64,000 nucleotides of DNA, from NCBI GenBank assembly GCA_025149125.1, contig CP102272.1, forward strand, positions 4,216,001 through 4,280,000, given 5' to 3'. The position numbers were made by a program, and so were the translations under genes. Of the stretch, positions 35,790-44,382 are shown piece by piece (the stretch's first letter is position 1; the number at the start of each line of letters is the position of its first letter). The DNA comes from [Clostridium] asparagiforme DSM 15981 (GTDB taxonomy: Bacteria > Bacillota > Clostridia > Lachnospirales > Lachnospiraceae). Under the pieces are notes generated by a model, which was given only the letters and a program-made list of their open reading frames with translations, ran no database searches and was not told the DNA's origin.

Positions 35790-36692
35790 CTATCTCAAAA
35801 ACGACTGAACCTTGTCCTCCGGCATAGATCCAAGCCGCTTATCCAGCAAATCCAAAAAGCGTCGGATAGCGGCAAGCTTTTTATTTCCATTAGCCAAATA
35901 ATAAATGATCTGATGGGGCGGAGCTTCCTTCAGCTCGTAGATGTAAGCGCCCTTCCTGCGAAAATGCTCTCCTGTGGTATAAGGGGCGAAGGTCCAGTAA
36001 TCGTCCCGCAGCAGGTACGCGGCCAGGGACGAGTGCTCCAGATACACATAAGGCGATATCTGTTCGTCAAAATGATCCGCATGCCAGGCTTTGAATTCCT
36101 TGTTCCACGCCACATAAATTTCCTTCTCCTCTTCCAGACATTCCGTGGTAACGAACCCATTTTCATTCGGCAGCTCCCGGTAGGTGGCCACCACAAAGGC
36201 TTCTGCGTAGGCCGGCCGGATCTGGGTCCTGGCGGGGAGAGGCTGAGTGTAATCCTGCAATGTGATGAATGCCAGGTCGTAAATTCCCCGCTCCATATAC
36301 TGGTAGGCGTCCTCGGAAAAGGCGTTATAAAGCCGGAGCAGATAGCCCAGCTTGATAAACTCGGGGAACAGATCGGTGAATAGATTGTGATTCAACGTAT
36401 CCACCGAGGCGATGGCAAGGGATTCCCTGGATTTATTAACGGTGATGGAATTGGTCTCCTCCCACAGCCGCTGCCATTTCCACGCGATATGGTAAAACTC
36501 AGCTCCCTGGTCGGTGAGCTGGGCTTCGCGCTGCCCCTTGCGACGGATGAACAGCGGATATCCCAGCTCCTGTTCCATGATCTGGATTCTCCTGGTCAGC
36601 GCCGGCTGGGTGATAAACAGATTTTGGGCCGCGGTAGACAGATTGCTGTACTTGACCACCGCCAGAAACGCCTCGATTTCCAAAAGTGTCAT
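35790..36692 (-). CDS. LysR family transcriptional regulator
   Basis: The product is 300 aa. The N-terminal winged helix reads TLLEIEAFLAVVKYSNLSTAAQNLFITQPALTRRI-like (residues 2-37), and a substrate-binding fold follows (LAIASVDTLNHNLF onward). It is divergent from the C-S lyase/transporter/deacylase operon, so it most likely controls that operon in response to a substrate or product. The ATG has GGGGGGAG 4 bases upstream. Confidence 0.93.
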   Translation of the reverse strand: MTLLEIEAFLAVVKYSNLSTAAQNLFITQPALTRRIQIMEQELGYPLFIRRKGQREAQLTDQGAEFYHIAWKWQRLWEETNSITVNKSRESLAIASVDTLNHNLFTDLFPEFIKLGYLLRLYNAFSEDAYQYMERGIYDLAFITLQDYTQPLPARTQIRPAYAEAFVVATYRELPNENGFVTTECLEEEKEIYVAWNKEFKAWHADHFDEQISPYVYLEHSSLAAYLLRDDYWTFAPYTTGEHFRRKGAYIYELKEAPPHQIIYYLANGNKKLAAIRRFLDLLDKRLGSMPEDKVQSFLR

Positions 36693-36824
36693 GACTCTCC
36701 CCCCTTAATATAAAATTCTATTTATATTTTATATCAGATACCGGCATTATTCAATTCAAACAGATTCCGGTATACTGAATTTACCAAAGCCATGGCAGGA
36801 AACATCAGGAGGTATACGAACACT
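36693..36824. promoter_or_regulatory. Divergent control region between lysR-type gene and C-S lyase operon
   Basis: This AT-rich 130 bp contains dyad-rich TATATTTTATATC stretches near 36722-36745 of the kind LysR proteins bind, and TATACT at 36771-36776 as a likely -10 box for the plus-strand operon with no good -35, consistent with an activator-dependent promoter. Confidence 0.5.
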
Positions 36825-37997
36825 ATGAAGTATCAATTTGACGTTACATTGGATCATCGGTTTACAGGATCCACGCGTTGGCTCCAGCCGGAAGGGCGGG
36901 AGGACGTGATTGGCATGGGAACTGCCGATCTGGACTTCGCCTGCCCCCCATGCGTAAAGGAAGCCACTCTGGCGGTATGCGGGGAAAACACCTTCAACTA
37001 CCGCTATAAACCCGCCCGTTATTACGACGCGATCATCAGCTGGTTTGACCGCAAGTATGGATTGGCGGTTCAACAGGAGTGGATCAGCAGCATCCCCGGG
37101 ACATTGGCGGCTATCCATATGGCTGTCCGGCTGTTTGGGAAGCCGGGGGATTACGTGCTGATGCAGACTCCCTATTTCACACCGTTAAAAGCAGGGATCG
37201 AGGGCGCGGGCTGCCGCTTTCTGGCAAATCCCATGGTGCAAAGGAATGGGCGCTACGAATTGGATTTTGATGATTTTGAGGAAAAAATACGCCGGTACAG
37301 GCCGTCGCTGTTTCTGCTGGTGAATCCTCATAATCCCACCGGACGCATTTTCACCATGGAGGAGCTGACGCAGATGGTGGACATCTGCGCCAGGTACAAC
37401 GTCCGCATTCTCTCGGACGAGGTGCATTTCCTGATCACCTATGACGGAAAGAAGCATATCCCTATCTACGCGGTGTCTGAACGGGCGAAGGAAATATCCA
37501 TTCTGATCTTCAGCTTCAGCAAGGGCTTCAACCTTATGAGCCTTCCCCACGCCGTGGTGATGATCGCCGACCGGGCCATGCGGGAACGGTGGGAGCGGTT
37601 CGTGTACTGCTACAATTTTAACTATGCCTCCAACTCCTTCTCCATCGCGGCCGTGACGGCGGTTGCAGGCGGTAGCGCCGATCTGTGGCTGGAGGAACTG
37701 ACCGCCTACCTCAAAGAGAATCGGGATCATTTTATCAGGACAGTAAGTGAAATTGGACTGCCCATCACGCCGCTTAAGCCGGAAGCCGGATTCCTGTTCT
37801 GGATCGACTGCAGCGAAAGCGGCATCAAACCGGAAGCCCTGGACCGGGTCTTTCTGGACAAGGCTGGAATTAGCCTGAACAACGGGCTGGCCCACGGGGA
37901 GGACGGGCGCGGCTTTGTGAGGATGAATTTCGGCGTTACCAAAAAAACCCTTCAAACGGCTCTGGATCGTATGAATACTATGTTTGACAAGAACTGA
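36825..37997 (+). CDS. MalY/PatB family pyridoxal-phosphate C-S beta-lyase
   Basis: The product is 390 aa, a fold-type I aminotransferase relative. Visible: TRWLQPEGREDVIGMGTADLDFACPP, the usual MalY/PatB start; NPHNPTGRIFTMEEL; LSDEVHFLI (Asp binding the PLP nitrogen); FSFSKGFNL with the PLP Lys; and the carboxylate Arg in RMNFGVTK. It cleaves the C-S bond of cystathionine or other cysteine S-conjugates to give thiol, pyruvate and ammonia. The ATG at 36825 has AGGAGG 12 bases upstream. It heads an operon with a transporter and an M20 deacylase. Confidence 0.88.
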   Translation: MKYQFDVTLDHRFTGSTRWLQPEGREDVIGMGTADLDFACPPCVKEATLAVCGENTFNYRYKPARYYDAIISWFDRKYGLAVQQEWISSIPGTLAAIHMAVRLFGKPGDYVLMQTPYFTPLKAGIEGAGCRFLANPMVQRNGRYELDFDDFEEKIRRYRPSLFLLVNPHNPTGRIFTMEELTQMVDICARYNVRILSDEVHFLITYDGKKHIPIYAVSERAKEISILIFSFSKGFNLMSLPHAVVMIADRAMRERWERFVYCYNFNYASNSFSIAAVTAVAGGSADLWLEELTAYLKENRDHFIRTVSEIGLPITPLKPEAGFLFWIDCSESGIKPEALDRVFLDKAGISLNNGLAHGEDGRGFVRMNFGVTKKTLQTALDRMNTMFDKN

Positions 37998-38037
37998 CAC
38001 CGCTCAAAACCTTTGATCTGTACACAGGAGGAATGAT

Positions 38038-39210
38038 ATGGATTCTTTATTTGCTTTTACGTTGATATTTATTGTATACGCCCTGGGCGATGCCGTCGCC
38101 ACAAAAACCAAAGGCGTCATTTCCATGATGTTGTTCGCATTTGTCTTCTATCTCATTGGATTCTGGACCTTTCTGCCCTCAACCGCACTGCAGGATTCCG
38201 GCTTTACCGCCGTATCCAACGCGCTGGTCTGCCTCTTGATGGTACATATCGGAACCACCATCAAACTCAGGGACTTTGTGGAGCAATGGAAAACCGTGGT
38301 CATCGCGCTGATCGCCTGCGCAGGCGTTTGCTTCGGCATCTGCCTGATCGCCACTCTGTTTATCGACCGGGGCTATGCGTTGGTGGGCGGACCCATTCTG
38401 TCCGGCGCCATTGTGGCGGCCCTGATCATGCAGGAAGCTGCCCAGGCTATCGGCCGGGAGGATCTGGTGGTGTTCGCCTCCGTTATACTGGTGGTACAAA
38501 ATTTTATCGGCATCCCCATCGCCTCCCTCTGTTTAAAAAGCGAGGCGAAGCGGCTGAAAGCCCTGATCACCGGCGGGGATCTGGACAGGACAGTGGAAAA
38601 TGGGGCGGCGCAGAACAAATCCGCCCTGTGCATCATTCCTCCGATTCCTGCGAAATACCTCTCCGGCAATGTGATCATCGCCAAACTGGCCATCGTCTCG
38701 GTGATCTCCACCGTGATTGCAAACGCCACCGACGGCAAGCTGAATAAACTGGTAGTGTGCCTGGTCCTGGGCGTACTGTTAAAGGAAATTGGCTTTTTGG
38801 AGGAAAGCTCCATCACCAAAGCCAACGGCAGCGTGTTTGTAATGGCCGCGGCTCCCATCGCCGCCTTTATCGGGCTGGTCAATGCCACTCCCCAGATGCT
38901 GCTGGGTCAGCTGGCTCCTCTGGCGGTTGTGGTGGTCATCGGTTTAATCTGCCTGGCAGTTTCTTCGGTGGTTGTTGGAAAACTTTTTCACTATAGCTGG
39001 CAGATGAGCACGGCCCTGGGCACATCCGCGCTGTTCGGCTTCCCCACCACTTACATTCTGGCCAATGAAATCGCGTGCAGCGTGGGCGAAAATGAGGCGG
39101 AGCAGAATTATCTGCGCAGCAAACTACAGCCCCACATGGTGATCGCGGGAATTGTGACCGTATCCATTTCCTCTGTGATCTTTGCGGGGATAGTAGCCAA
39201 CTGGCTGTAA
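38038..39210 (+). CDS. Multi-pass membrane transporter of unassigned family
   Basis: The product is 390 aa with about eleven hydrophobic segments and few charged loops. No family motif was recognised with certainty. The layout, two similar halves with a central hydrophilic loop near residues 165-210 (LKSEAKRLKALITGGDLD), resembles GltS-like or other carboxylate/amino acid transporters. Between a C-S lyase and an N-acyl amino acid hydrolase, it could import an N-acylated cysteine conjugate. The ATG has AGGAGG 6 bases upstream; the next gene starts 18 bp later. Confidence 0.7.
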   Translation: MDSLFAFTLIFIVYALGDAVATKTKGVISMMLFAFVFYLIGFWTFLPSTALQDSGFTAVSNALVCLLMVHIGTTIKLRDFVEQWKTVVIALIACAGVCFGICLIATLFIDRGYALVGGPILSGAIVAALIMQEAAQAIGREDLVVFASVILVVQNFIGIPIASLCLKSEAKRLKALITGGDLDRTVENGAAQNKSALCIIPPIPAKYLSGNVIIAKLAIVSVISTVIANATDGKLNKLVVCLVLGVLLKEIGFLEESSITKANGSVFVMAAAPIAAFIGLVNATPQMLLGQLAPLAVVVVIGLICLAVSSVVVGKLFHYSWQMSTALGTSALFGFPTTYILANEIACSVGENEAEQNYLRSKLQPHMVIAGIVTVSISSVIFAGIVANWL

Positions 39211-39228
39211 ACGGAAAGGAGAAATTTT

Positions 39229-40407
39229 ATGGAGATTCACAGATTAATCGAAGAGATTTATGAGGAGATGGTCGGCTGGAGGCGGAAGCTGCACGAAGAA
39301 CCGGAGCTGAGCTTTGAGGAGCATCAGACCGCAGCGTTTATTTATGACAAACTGGCGGAGTTCAAGTTGGACCGGGTGGATTATGTCTGTGAGACGGCGG
39401 TAGTGGCTCTGTTAAACGGCGGAAAGGGCGCTGGAAAATGCCTGGCCATCCGGGCGGATATCGACGCGCTGCCGGTGACGGAGCAGACAGGGTACGCCTT
39501 TGCCTCCAGGCGGGACGGGCTCATGCACGCCTGCGGCCACGACGGCCATGTGGCCATTCTGCTGGCAACAGCCAAAATCCTGGCTGAGCACCGGGATTCA
39601 TTTAAAGGATGTATCAAGTTCATTTTTGAACACGGGGAGGAGAAATTCCCCGGCGGCGCAAAGGCCCTGGTTCACGCGGGCGTTATGGAACATCCACATG
39701 TGGACTCCATCATTGGGCTTCACATCGTGCCCTCCGACGAGTGCGGCAGAATCCGTATCAAATCCGGTCCTGTGGCCATCGGCTGCGACGTGGTGAACGT
39801 GAAAATCAGAGGAAAAAGCGGCCATGCCGCCAGGCCCCACGAAGCTCACGACGCCCTTCTGGCGTCCTGCCAGTATGTAGTGGCGCTACAGCAGATCATC
39901 AGCCGGAATATCGATCCGAAAAATACGGAGATCATCAGCGTGGGGACCCTGAACGCGGGAACCGCCGTCAATATTATCGCCGATCATGCCAGATTGAGCA
40001 TGAACGTGCGCTCCTACGATATTGCGTCCCGTGATATCACAAAGCGTAAATTATATGATATCGCAGACGGAATCGGGAAAATCACGGATTGCGCCTTTGA
40101 GTTGGAGTATGTGGATGGGTATGAACCCACCATCAACCATGAAGGAGTTGCGGAACTGGTCGCGGACGCCTGCAGAAAGCATCTGGGCGGGGACTCCGTG
40201 GAGATCGGTGACTATGATCTGGGCAGCGACGATTTCAGTTACTACATGAATGCAACCGGCACTCCCGGTGCGTATTTCTTCCTGTTGGCCGGGTATGAGG
40301 GCGGCGGGCGGTATGTAAACCATCATCCGCGCTTTAGCTGGAAGGAGGCGGCTATGAAAACGGGAGTGGGGGCGTATCTGGCGGTAGTAAACGAATATTT
40401 GAGATAG
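39229..40407 (+). CDS. M20 family amidohydrolase (N-acyl-amino acid deacylase type)
   Basis: The product is 392 aa. M20 metal motifs: IRADIDALPVTEQTG, HACGHDGHVAILLATA, EHGEEKFPGGAKAL and the late His in NHHPRF. The bacterial exopeptidase dimerisation domain lies at about 185-290. The enzyme removes an acyl group, often acetyl, from an amino acid with two divalent metals. The ATG has AAGGAG 8 bases upstream. In this operon a sulfur amino acid conjugate is the likely substrate. Confidence 0.92.
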   Translation: MEIHRLIEEIYEEMVGWRRKLHEEPELSFEEHQTAAFIYDKLAEFKLDRVDYVCETAVVALLNGGKGAGKCLAIRADIDALPVTEQTGYAFASRRDGLMHACGHDGHVAILLATAKILAEHRDSFKGCIKFIFEHGEEKFPGGAKALVHAGVMEHPHVDSIIGLHIVPSDECGRIRIKSGPVAIGCDVVNVKIRGKSGHAARPHEAHDALLASCQYVVALQQIISRNIDPKNTEIISVGTLNAGTAVNIIADHARLSMNVRSYDIASRDITKRKLYDIADGIGKITDCAFELEYVDGYEPTINHEGVAELVADACRKHLGGDSVEIGDYDLGSDDFSYYMNATGTPGAYFFLLAGYEGGGRYVNHHPRFSWKEAAMKTGVGAYLAVVNEYLR

Positions 40408-40413
40408 CGAAAG

Positions 40414-40458
40414 AAGACCGCGTGGTATGAGGCGAATTGCCTGGCCGCGCGGTCTTTT
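40414..40458. terminator. Bidirectional terminator between the two convergent M20 genes
   Basis: AAGACCGCG (40414-40422) pairs with CGCGGTCTT (40448-40456); TTTT follows on the plus strand and a T-rich TTCTTTC on the minus strand. Confidence 0.88.
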
Positions 40459-40496
40459 GGAAAACTGATATGGCTATGATGGGTATTTGGGTAAAA

Positions 40497-41885
40497 TCAT
40501 AGTTCCCCCGGCGCCCTCATCCCTTCCGGCAGCGGACACCGATAAGGTTTTCCCTTTGTTGCCTTCCTGAATTCCTGTCCCGCCTTTTCCATAAGCTCCG
40601 GAACCGTGAGCAGTTCAAGGGCTGATTTTGCCAGTATTTTCGCCCCGTACAGCATCCCCTTCCAGCCGATGCTGTGGGCGGAGCAGGCAGTGATCTGCCA
40701 GCTGTGACCCGGCGCGCCAATATTGCTGCACGCCGTTGTAAAAAAGGCGGTGGGGACGATGTGGGCCACATCCCCGACGTCCGATGAGCTGCAATCGCCA
40801 TATGTAAGCATGGGGAGGACGCCCTCGTGGATCTCCATATTGTCCGGCAGATCGTACCGGTCCAGCACCGCCGCCCGGTTCGCCTCATAGAAGCGGTTCA
40901 GCTCAGACGCGTACGCGATCTCCTCCCCGGTCCAGGGTTCCTGCCTAGTCTCCAGCATGGCCCGGTGAACCACCTCCTCCAGCACGCTGTTGTTTAACGT
41001 ATCATAACACCCGCCCAGATACTCGACCTCCAGCTGGGTGCCGGTCATAAGGGCCGCCCCTCTCGCCACATCTACCAGCCGCTCATACACCTCCTCCACG
41101 TCCTCCCGCCTCGCCGCTCTCACAAAATACCAGACGCACGCCCGTTCCGGAACAATATTGGGCGCTGTCCCGCCTTCCGTGATCACATAATGGATTCTGG
41201 CGTCAGGCTTGATGTGTTCCCTGAGATAGTTCGCCCCGATGTCCATCAGTTCCACCGCGTCCAACGCCGAGCGGCCGTTGTAGGGATCCGCGGAGGCATG
41301 GGCGGAAATCCCCTTAAAATGGAACTTCGCCATATCCGCGGCGGCCATGTTTCCGCAGGTCGTCATGTTGCTCTCCATGGGGTGGAACGCCAGGGCCGCG
41401 TCCAGCCCGTCAAACAGACCTGCCCGCGCCATAAAGGGTTTTCCCGTGAGAACCTCTTCCGCCGGACAGCCGTAGAATACGATTGTACCCGGTATATGAT
41501 CCCGCTCCATCTGCGCTTTCAGGGCAATGACCGCGCCTGCGTTCGCGCCGCAGATCAGATTGTGGCCGCAGCCGTGGCCATAGTTCTGCCCGGGAACCGG
41601 CTCCGGCGCGCTGCTCCTTGCCTGGCTCAGGCCGGGGAGCGCGTCATATTCCCCCAGAAAACCGATGACCGGACGGCCTGCGCCATAGCGGGCTTTGATG
41701 GCGGTCTTAATCCCTCCGGCCTCCCGCTCCACCTCAAATCCGTGTTTCTCCAAAAGATCTGCGGTCCAGGCGCTGGCCTTGAACTCCTCATATGGTCCTT
41801 CCGGGTTCTCCCACAGATCGAGGCTCAGCTTTACGATCTCATCCCTGTTCCGTTCAATCTCCGAACTGATAAAATCCGCGTCCAT
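40497..41885 (-). CDS. M20 family metallopeptidase, AbgB-like amidohydrolase
   Basis: The product is 462 aa. Motifs: GFLGEYDALPGLSQ, YGHGCGHNLICGANAGAV, GCPAEEVLTGKPFM, AFHPMESN, and a long insert typical of the p-aminobenzoyl-glutamate hydrolase (AbgB) branch. Substrates in that branch are amides of amino acids; the exact one is not known here. The ATG at 41885 has GGAGG 5 bases upstream (a GTG one codon earlier is too close). It is the last gene of the ureohydrolase-transporter-M20 operon. Confidence 0.9.
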   Translation of the reverse strand: MDADFISSEIERNRDEIVKLSLDLWENPEGPYEEFKASAWTADLLEKHGFEVEREAGGIKTAIKARYGAGRPVIGFLGEYDALPGLSQARSSAPEPVPGQNYGHGCGHNLICGANAGAVIALKAQMERDHIPGTIVFYGCPAEEVLTGKPFMARAGLFDGLDAALAFHPMESNMTTCGNMAAADMAKFHFKGISAHASADPYNGRSALDAVELMDIGANYLREHIKPDARIHYVITEGGTAPNIVPERACVWYFVRAARREDVEEVYERLVDVARGAALMTGTQLEVEYLGGCYDTLNNSVLEEVVHRAMLETRQEPWTGEEIAYASELNRFYEANRAAVLDRYDLPDNMEIHEGVLPMLTYGDCSSSDVGDVAHIVPTAFFTTACSNIGAPGHSWQITACSAHSIGWKGMLYGAKILAKSALELLTVPELMEKAGQEFRKATKGKPYRCPLPEGMRAPGEL

Positions 41886-41910
41886 CACAACCTCCTCCCC
41901 ACAATCCTGA

Positions 41911-43107
41911 TCATAGGAAAATGTTTCCGGCCAGTATACCCAGTGCGTTGCCGATAATATATCCGTATACGCCGATCAGCACGGCCGGTATCATGAGCCT
42001 CTGCCACTTTTTGCTCCCAACGTAGGCACAGGCTGTGGCCGGTCCGCCGTAGCTGGAGTTGATTGAGATCAGGGCTTCCTCCAGATTCATTTTAAAGATT
42101 TTGGCAATCCCCAATGTGATCGTCATGATGAAGAAAATGATGATAATTTCAGCGACAACGATCATCGGGGCGATCTGAATGATTTCAATGATGCTGGCTC
42201 CCGTGCCCATCACCGTCATGAACAGCAGCAGCATAAAGGAGCCGATCTCCTGTCCAAACCGCATGGATTCCGCAAACCGCGGAAATGTGGTGACGATCAC
42301 CAGGGTCAGAACGGATGTGACCAGATAAATATTGCTGAACAACATATCAAAAACAGTGGGCAGTCCCAGAGAGCCCATGAAATTACAGATCAGCGTGGAC
42401 ACTCCCAGCACGCCGAAGGAGAAGGCCATCAGCTTCGCAAATCCCAGCACCGTATATCCAAGCGCCTCCCCGGCCGCTGCTGTCTCCACCTGCTGGGCCG
42501 GGCATACTTCCTGGGCTTCCAGCTCGTCCATATACGGGTGCCTGAAATTCTTTTTGAAAAACTTCAAGTTGGGGATCATCCCGATGATGACCAGGAAGGA
42601 CACCGCCACCAGATTGCTTCCCACCGCGGCCGCCCCCACCACGTCGTGGCTTACGTTAAAGGTTTTCGCCATTGCCGCCTGGTTTACCGTACCTCCGGTA
42701 CACACGCCCACCTCCATGGCCACATACCCGGCGATATCCTTTGCGAAGTAGGCGTTATTCCGAAACAGAAATCCCACTGCAATACCGCCGATCACAGCGC
42801 CCGCGCAGGCCACATTCATCAGAATAAACGAATGACCGCTCTCTTTTATGATTCGTTTGATGTTCGCCTCAAGCAGCACCATGGGGATTGCAAGAGGCAT
42901 AATGTAATCATAGACAACGTCATATGCGCCGGACGCAGTGGGCAGCACATGACAGGTGACCAGCGCAACGGCCGTGAATATGCTGACGCCCATACCGGAT
43001 AAAATACCGGCCCAGCGCCATTTTTTCTCGGCATACATTCCAAAGGCCGTGACTCCAATGATGATTGCAAAGATTAACAGGGTATCATTGATTAACACTC
43101 CATCCAT
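41911..43107 (-). CDS. DUF819-like multi-pass membrane protein, likely transporter
   Basis: The product is 398 aa with about ten membrane helices: LLIFAIIIGVTAFGMYAEKKWRW, IMPLAIPMVLLEANIKRII, CAGAVIGGIAVGFLF, GVCTGGTVNQAAMAKTF and a last part with INSSYGGPATACAYVGSKKW. The arrangement resembles DUF819/YjcL proteins, thought to be substrate transporters; the assignment is by eye. The ATG at 43107 has GGAGG 7 bases upstream. It lies between a ureohydrolase and an M20 hydrolase, so it may import the substrate of one of them. Confidence 0.65.
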   Translation of the reverse strand: MDGVLINDTLLIFAIIIGVTAFGMYAEKKWRWAGILSGMGVSIFTAVALVTCHVLPTASGAYDVVYDYIMPLAIPMVLLEANIKRIIKESGHSFILMNVACAGAVIGGIAVGFLFRNNAYFAKDIAGYVAMEVGVCTGGTVNQAAMAKTFNVSHDVVGAAAVGSNLVAVSFLVIIGMIPNLKFFKKNFRHPYMDELEAQEVCPAQQVETAAAGEALGYTVLGFAKLMAFSFGVLGVSTLICNFMGSLGLPTVFDMLFSNIYLVTSVLTLVIVTTFPRFAESMRFGQEIGSFMLLLFMTVMGTGASIIEIIQIAPMIVVAEIIIIFFIMTITLGIAKIFKMNLEEALISINSSYGGPATACAYVGSKKWQRLMIPAVLIGVYGYIIGNALGILAGNIFL

Positions 43108-43151
43108 ATGTATTCCTCCGCTTTCGTAACGGTTCAAGGTCTGCCGGTTCT

Positions 43152-44096
43152 CTATCTCTCTTTTGATTTCAAAATATAGCCCATAAATTCAATCATCATT
43201 CTGGCCGCAAAGATCCCAGTATACCCGGACGGATCATACTGGGGCGCAACCTCCACCAGGTCGAATCCCACAACCTCCCCCTTCTTTGTGATTCCGTAGA
43301 GAAGATCATTGATTTCATAGTAGTCAAGTCCGCCGGCGGAGGGGGTTCCCGTTCCCGTGACCAGAGCCGGGTCCGTTCCGTCGATATCGTATGTGATATA
43401 GTAACGCTCGGCCGGTGGAATCTGGCTGAGGGCGTAATCAATCCCCTTCTTTTTCACATCTCTGGCGGAAATGATCACGCTTCCATACGCCCGAGCCGCC
43501 TCGAAGTCAGACTTCATGCTGCTGCCAAGGCCCCGGATTCCCACCTGGGCCATGCCGTCTACGTGTTTCATCTCGGAAAGCCTGCGCATGGGACTTCCCT
43601 GCCCCAATTTCTGTCCTGCCCGCTCGTCGCACCAGTCCAGATGGGCGTCGATCTGGACCACGCAGACCGGTCCCAGGCTGTCCAACGCCCTGACAACCGG
43701 TATTGTGATGGAATGGTCTCCCCCCATCACCACGGGTATAGCGCCCCTTGCAACGATCTTGCGTACCGATTCCTCGATATTCCGAAAACTCTGCTCCAGG
43801 TCGCCGTGGACGATATCGGCGTCGCCGCAATCCACGATGCGCCAGCGGCTGTCCAGAAACATCTCATCCCGGTCCGGATCATATACCCCGTCGTCGTTGG
43901 TAAAAGCCGTCAGCTTGGAACCGGCCCGGATGCATTCCGGACCCTGATTGGTGCCGGAGCGGTATTGGATTCCCATATCATAGGGCACGCCAAGAACCGC
44001 CACATCGGCCTCCAACCGATCCAAATCCGTGCAGATTTCCTTTTTCATAAATGAACAGATGCCTGTCATCGGCAGATTTAATCGCTTTCCATCCAT
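43152..44096 (-). CDS. Ureohydrolase family enzyme (agmatinase/arginase/guanidino-acid hydrolase type)
   Basis: The product is 314 aa. The dinuclear manganese motifs are intact: VVMGGDHSITIPVV, VQIDAHLDWCDE and YDIDGTDPALVTGTGTP. Such enzymes release urea from agmatine, arginine or guanidino acids; the active-site loop is not specific enough to choose. The start at 44096 has GGAGG 7 bases upstream; the frame extends 26 codons upstream without a ribosome site. It heads an operon with a DUF819-like transporter and an M20 hydrolase, divergent from a PAS/AAA+ regulator. Confidence 0.9.
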   Translation of the reverse strand: MDGKRLNLPMTGICSFMKKEICTDLDRLEADVAVLGVPYDMGIQYRSGTNQGPECIRAGSKLTAFTNDDGVYDPDRDEMFLDSRWRIVDCGDADIVHGDLEQSFRNIEESVRKIVARGAIPVVMGGDHSITIPVVRALDSLGPVCVVQIDAHLDWCDERAGQKLGQGSPMRRLSEMKHVDGMAQVGIRGLGSSMKSDFEAARAYGSVIISARDVKKKGIDYALSQIPPAERYYITYDIDGTDPALVTGTGTPSAGGLDYYEINDLLYGITKKGEVVGFDLVEVAPQYDPSGYTGIFAARMMIEFMGYILKSKER

Positions 44097-44161
44097 ATCA
44101 TAACCTCCATAAGAAACTTGGTTGAATCGTTCCGCTTCAGGGCCCCTCAGCTTTGACCTCC

Positions 44162-44190
44162 ATCTTATATGCATGTCCCGAACCGGTCAA
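44162..44190 (-). promoter_or_regulatory. Promoter of the ureohydrolase operon
   Basis: On the minus strand TTGACC (44185-44190) and TAAGAT (44162-44167) are 17 bp apart, about 65 bp before the ATG. It is a sigma-70-type promoter; no -24/-12 sigma-54 element was found in this gap. Confidence 0.65.
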
Positions 44191-44257
44191 CGGCAAAAAC
44201 AATTCAATTTTGAATTATAATGCTGAATTGTCCGTTCACGTTTTATGGTATCATATG

Positions 44258-44347
44258 AACACTTGACGAGGTCTTTTCGGATCTAGTGAGAATACATGCC
44301 GAAACACTTAGCGAAGTCTTTCACGAGCTTAGTGTTTTTGGTATAAT
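44258..44347 (+). repeat. Two 45-bp direct repeats with dyad symmetry before the PAS/AAA+ regulator
   Basis: Copies start AACACTT at 44258 and 44303. Each contains an imperfect inverted repeat CACTTxx...xxTAGTG of about 30 bp (44260-44288 and 44305-44334). TATAAT at 44342-44347 follows the second copy and is the likely -10 box of the regulator gene. Likely regulator binding sites; the second copy plus TTTTT could also act as an attenuator. Confidence 0.65.
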
Positions 44348-44382
44348 TAAAGTAACGCAGGAAACAAACAAGGGGGATCATT

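Noticed and set aside
44097-44382. Sigma-54 promoter for the ureohydrolase operon
   Set aside because: No TGGC-N8-TTGC pair is present and the regulator lacks GAFTGA; a sigma-70 pair fits instead.
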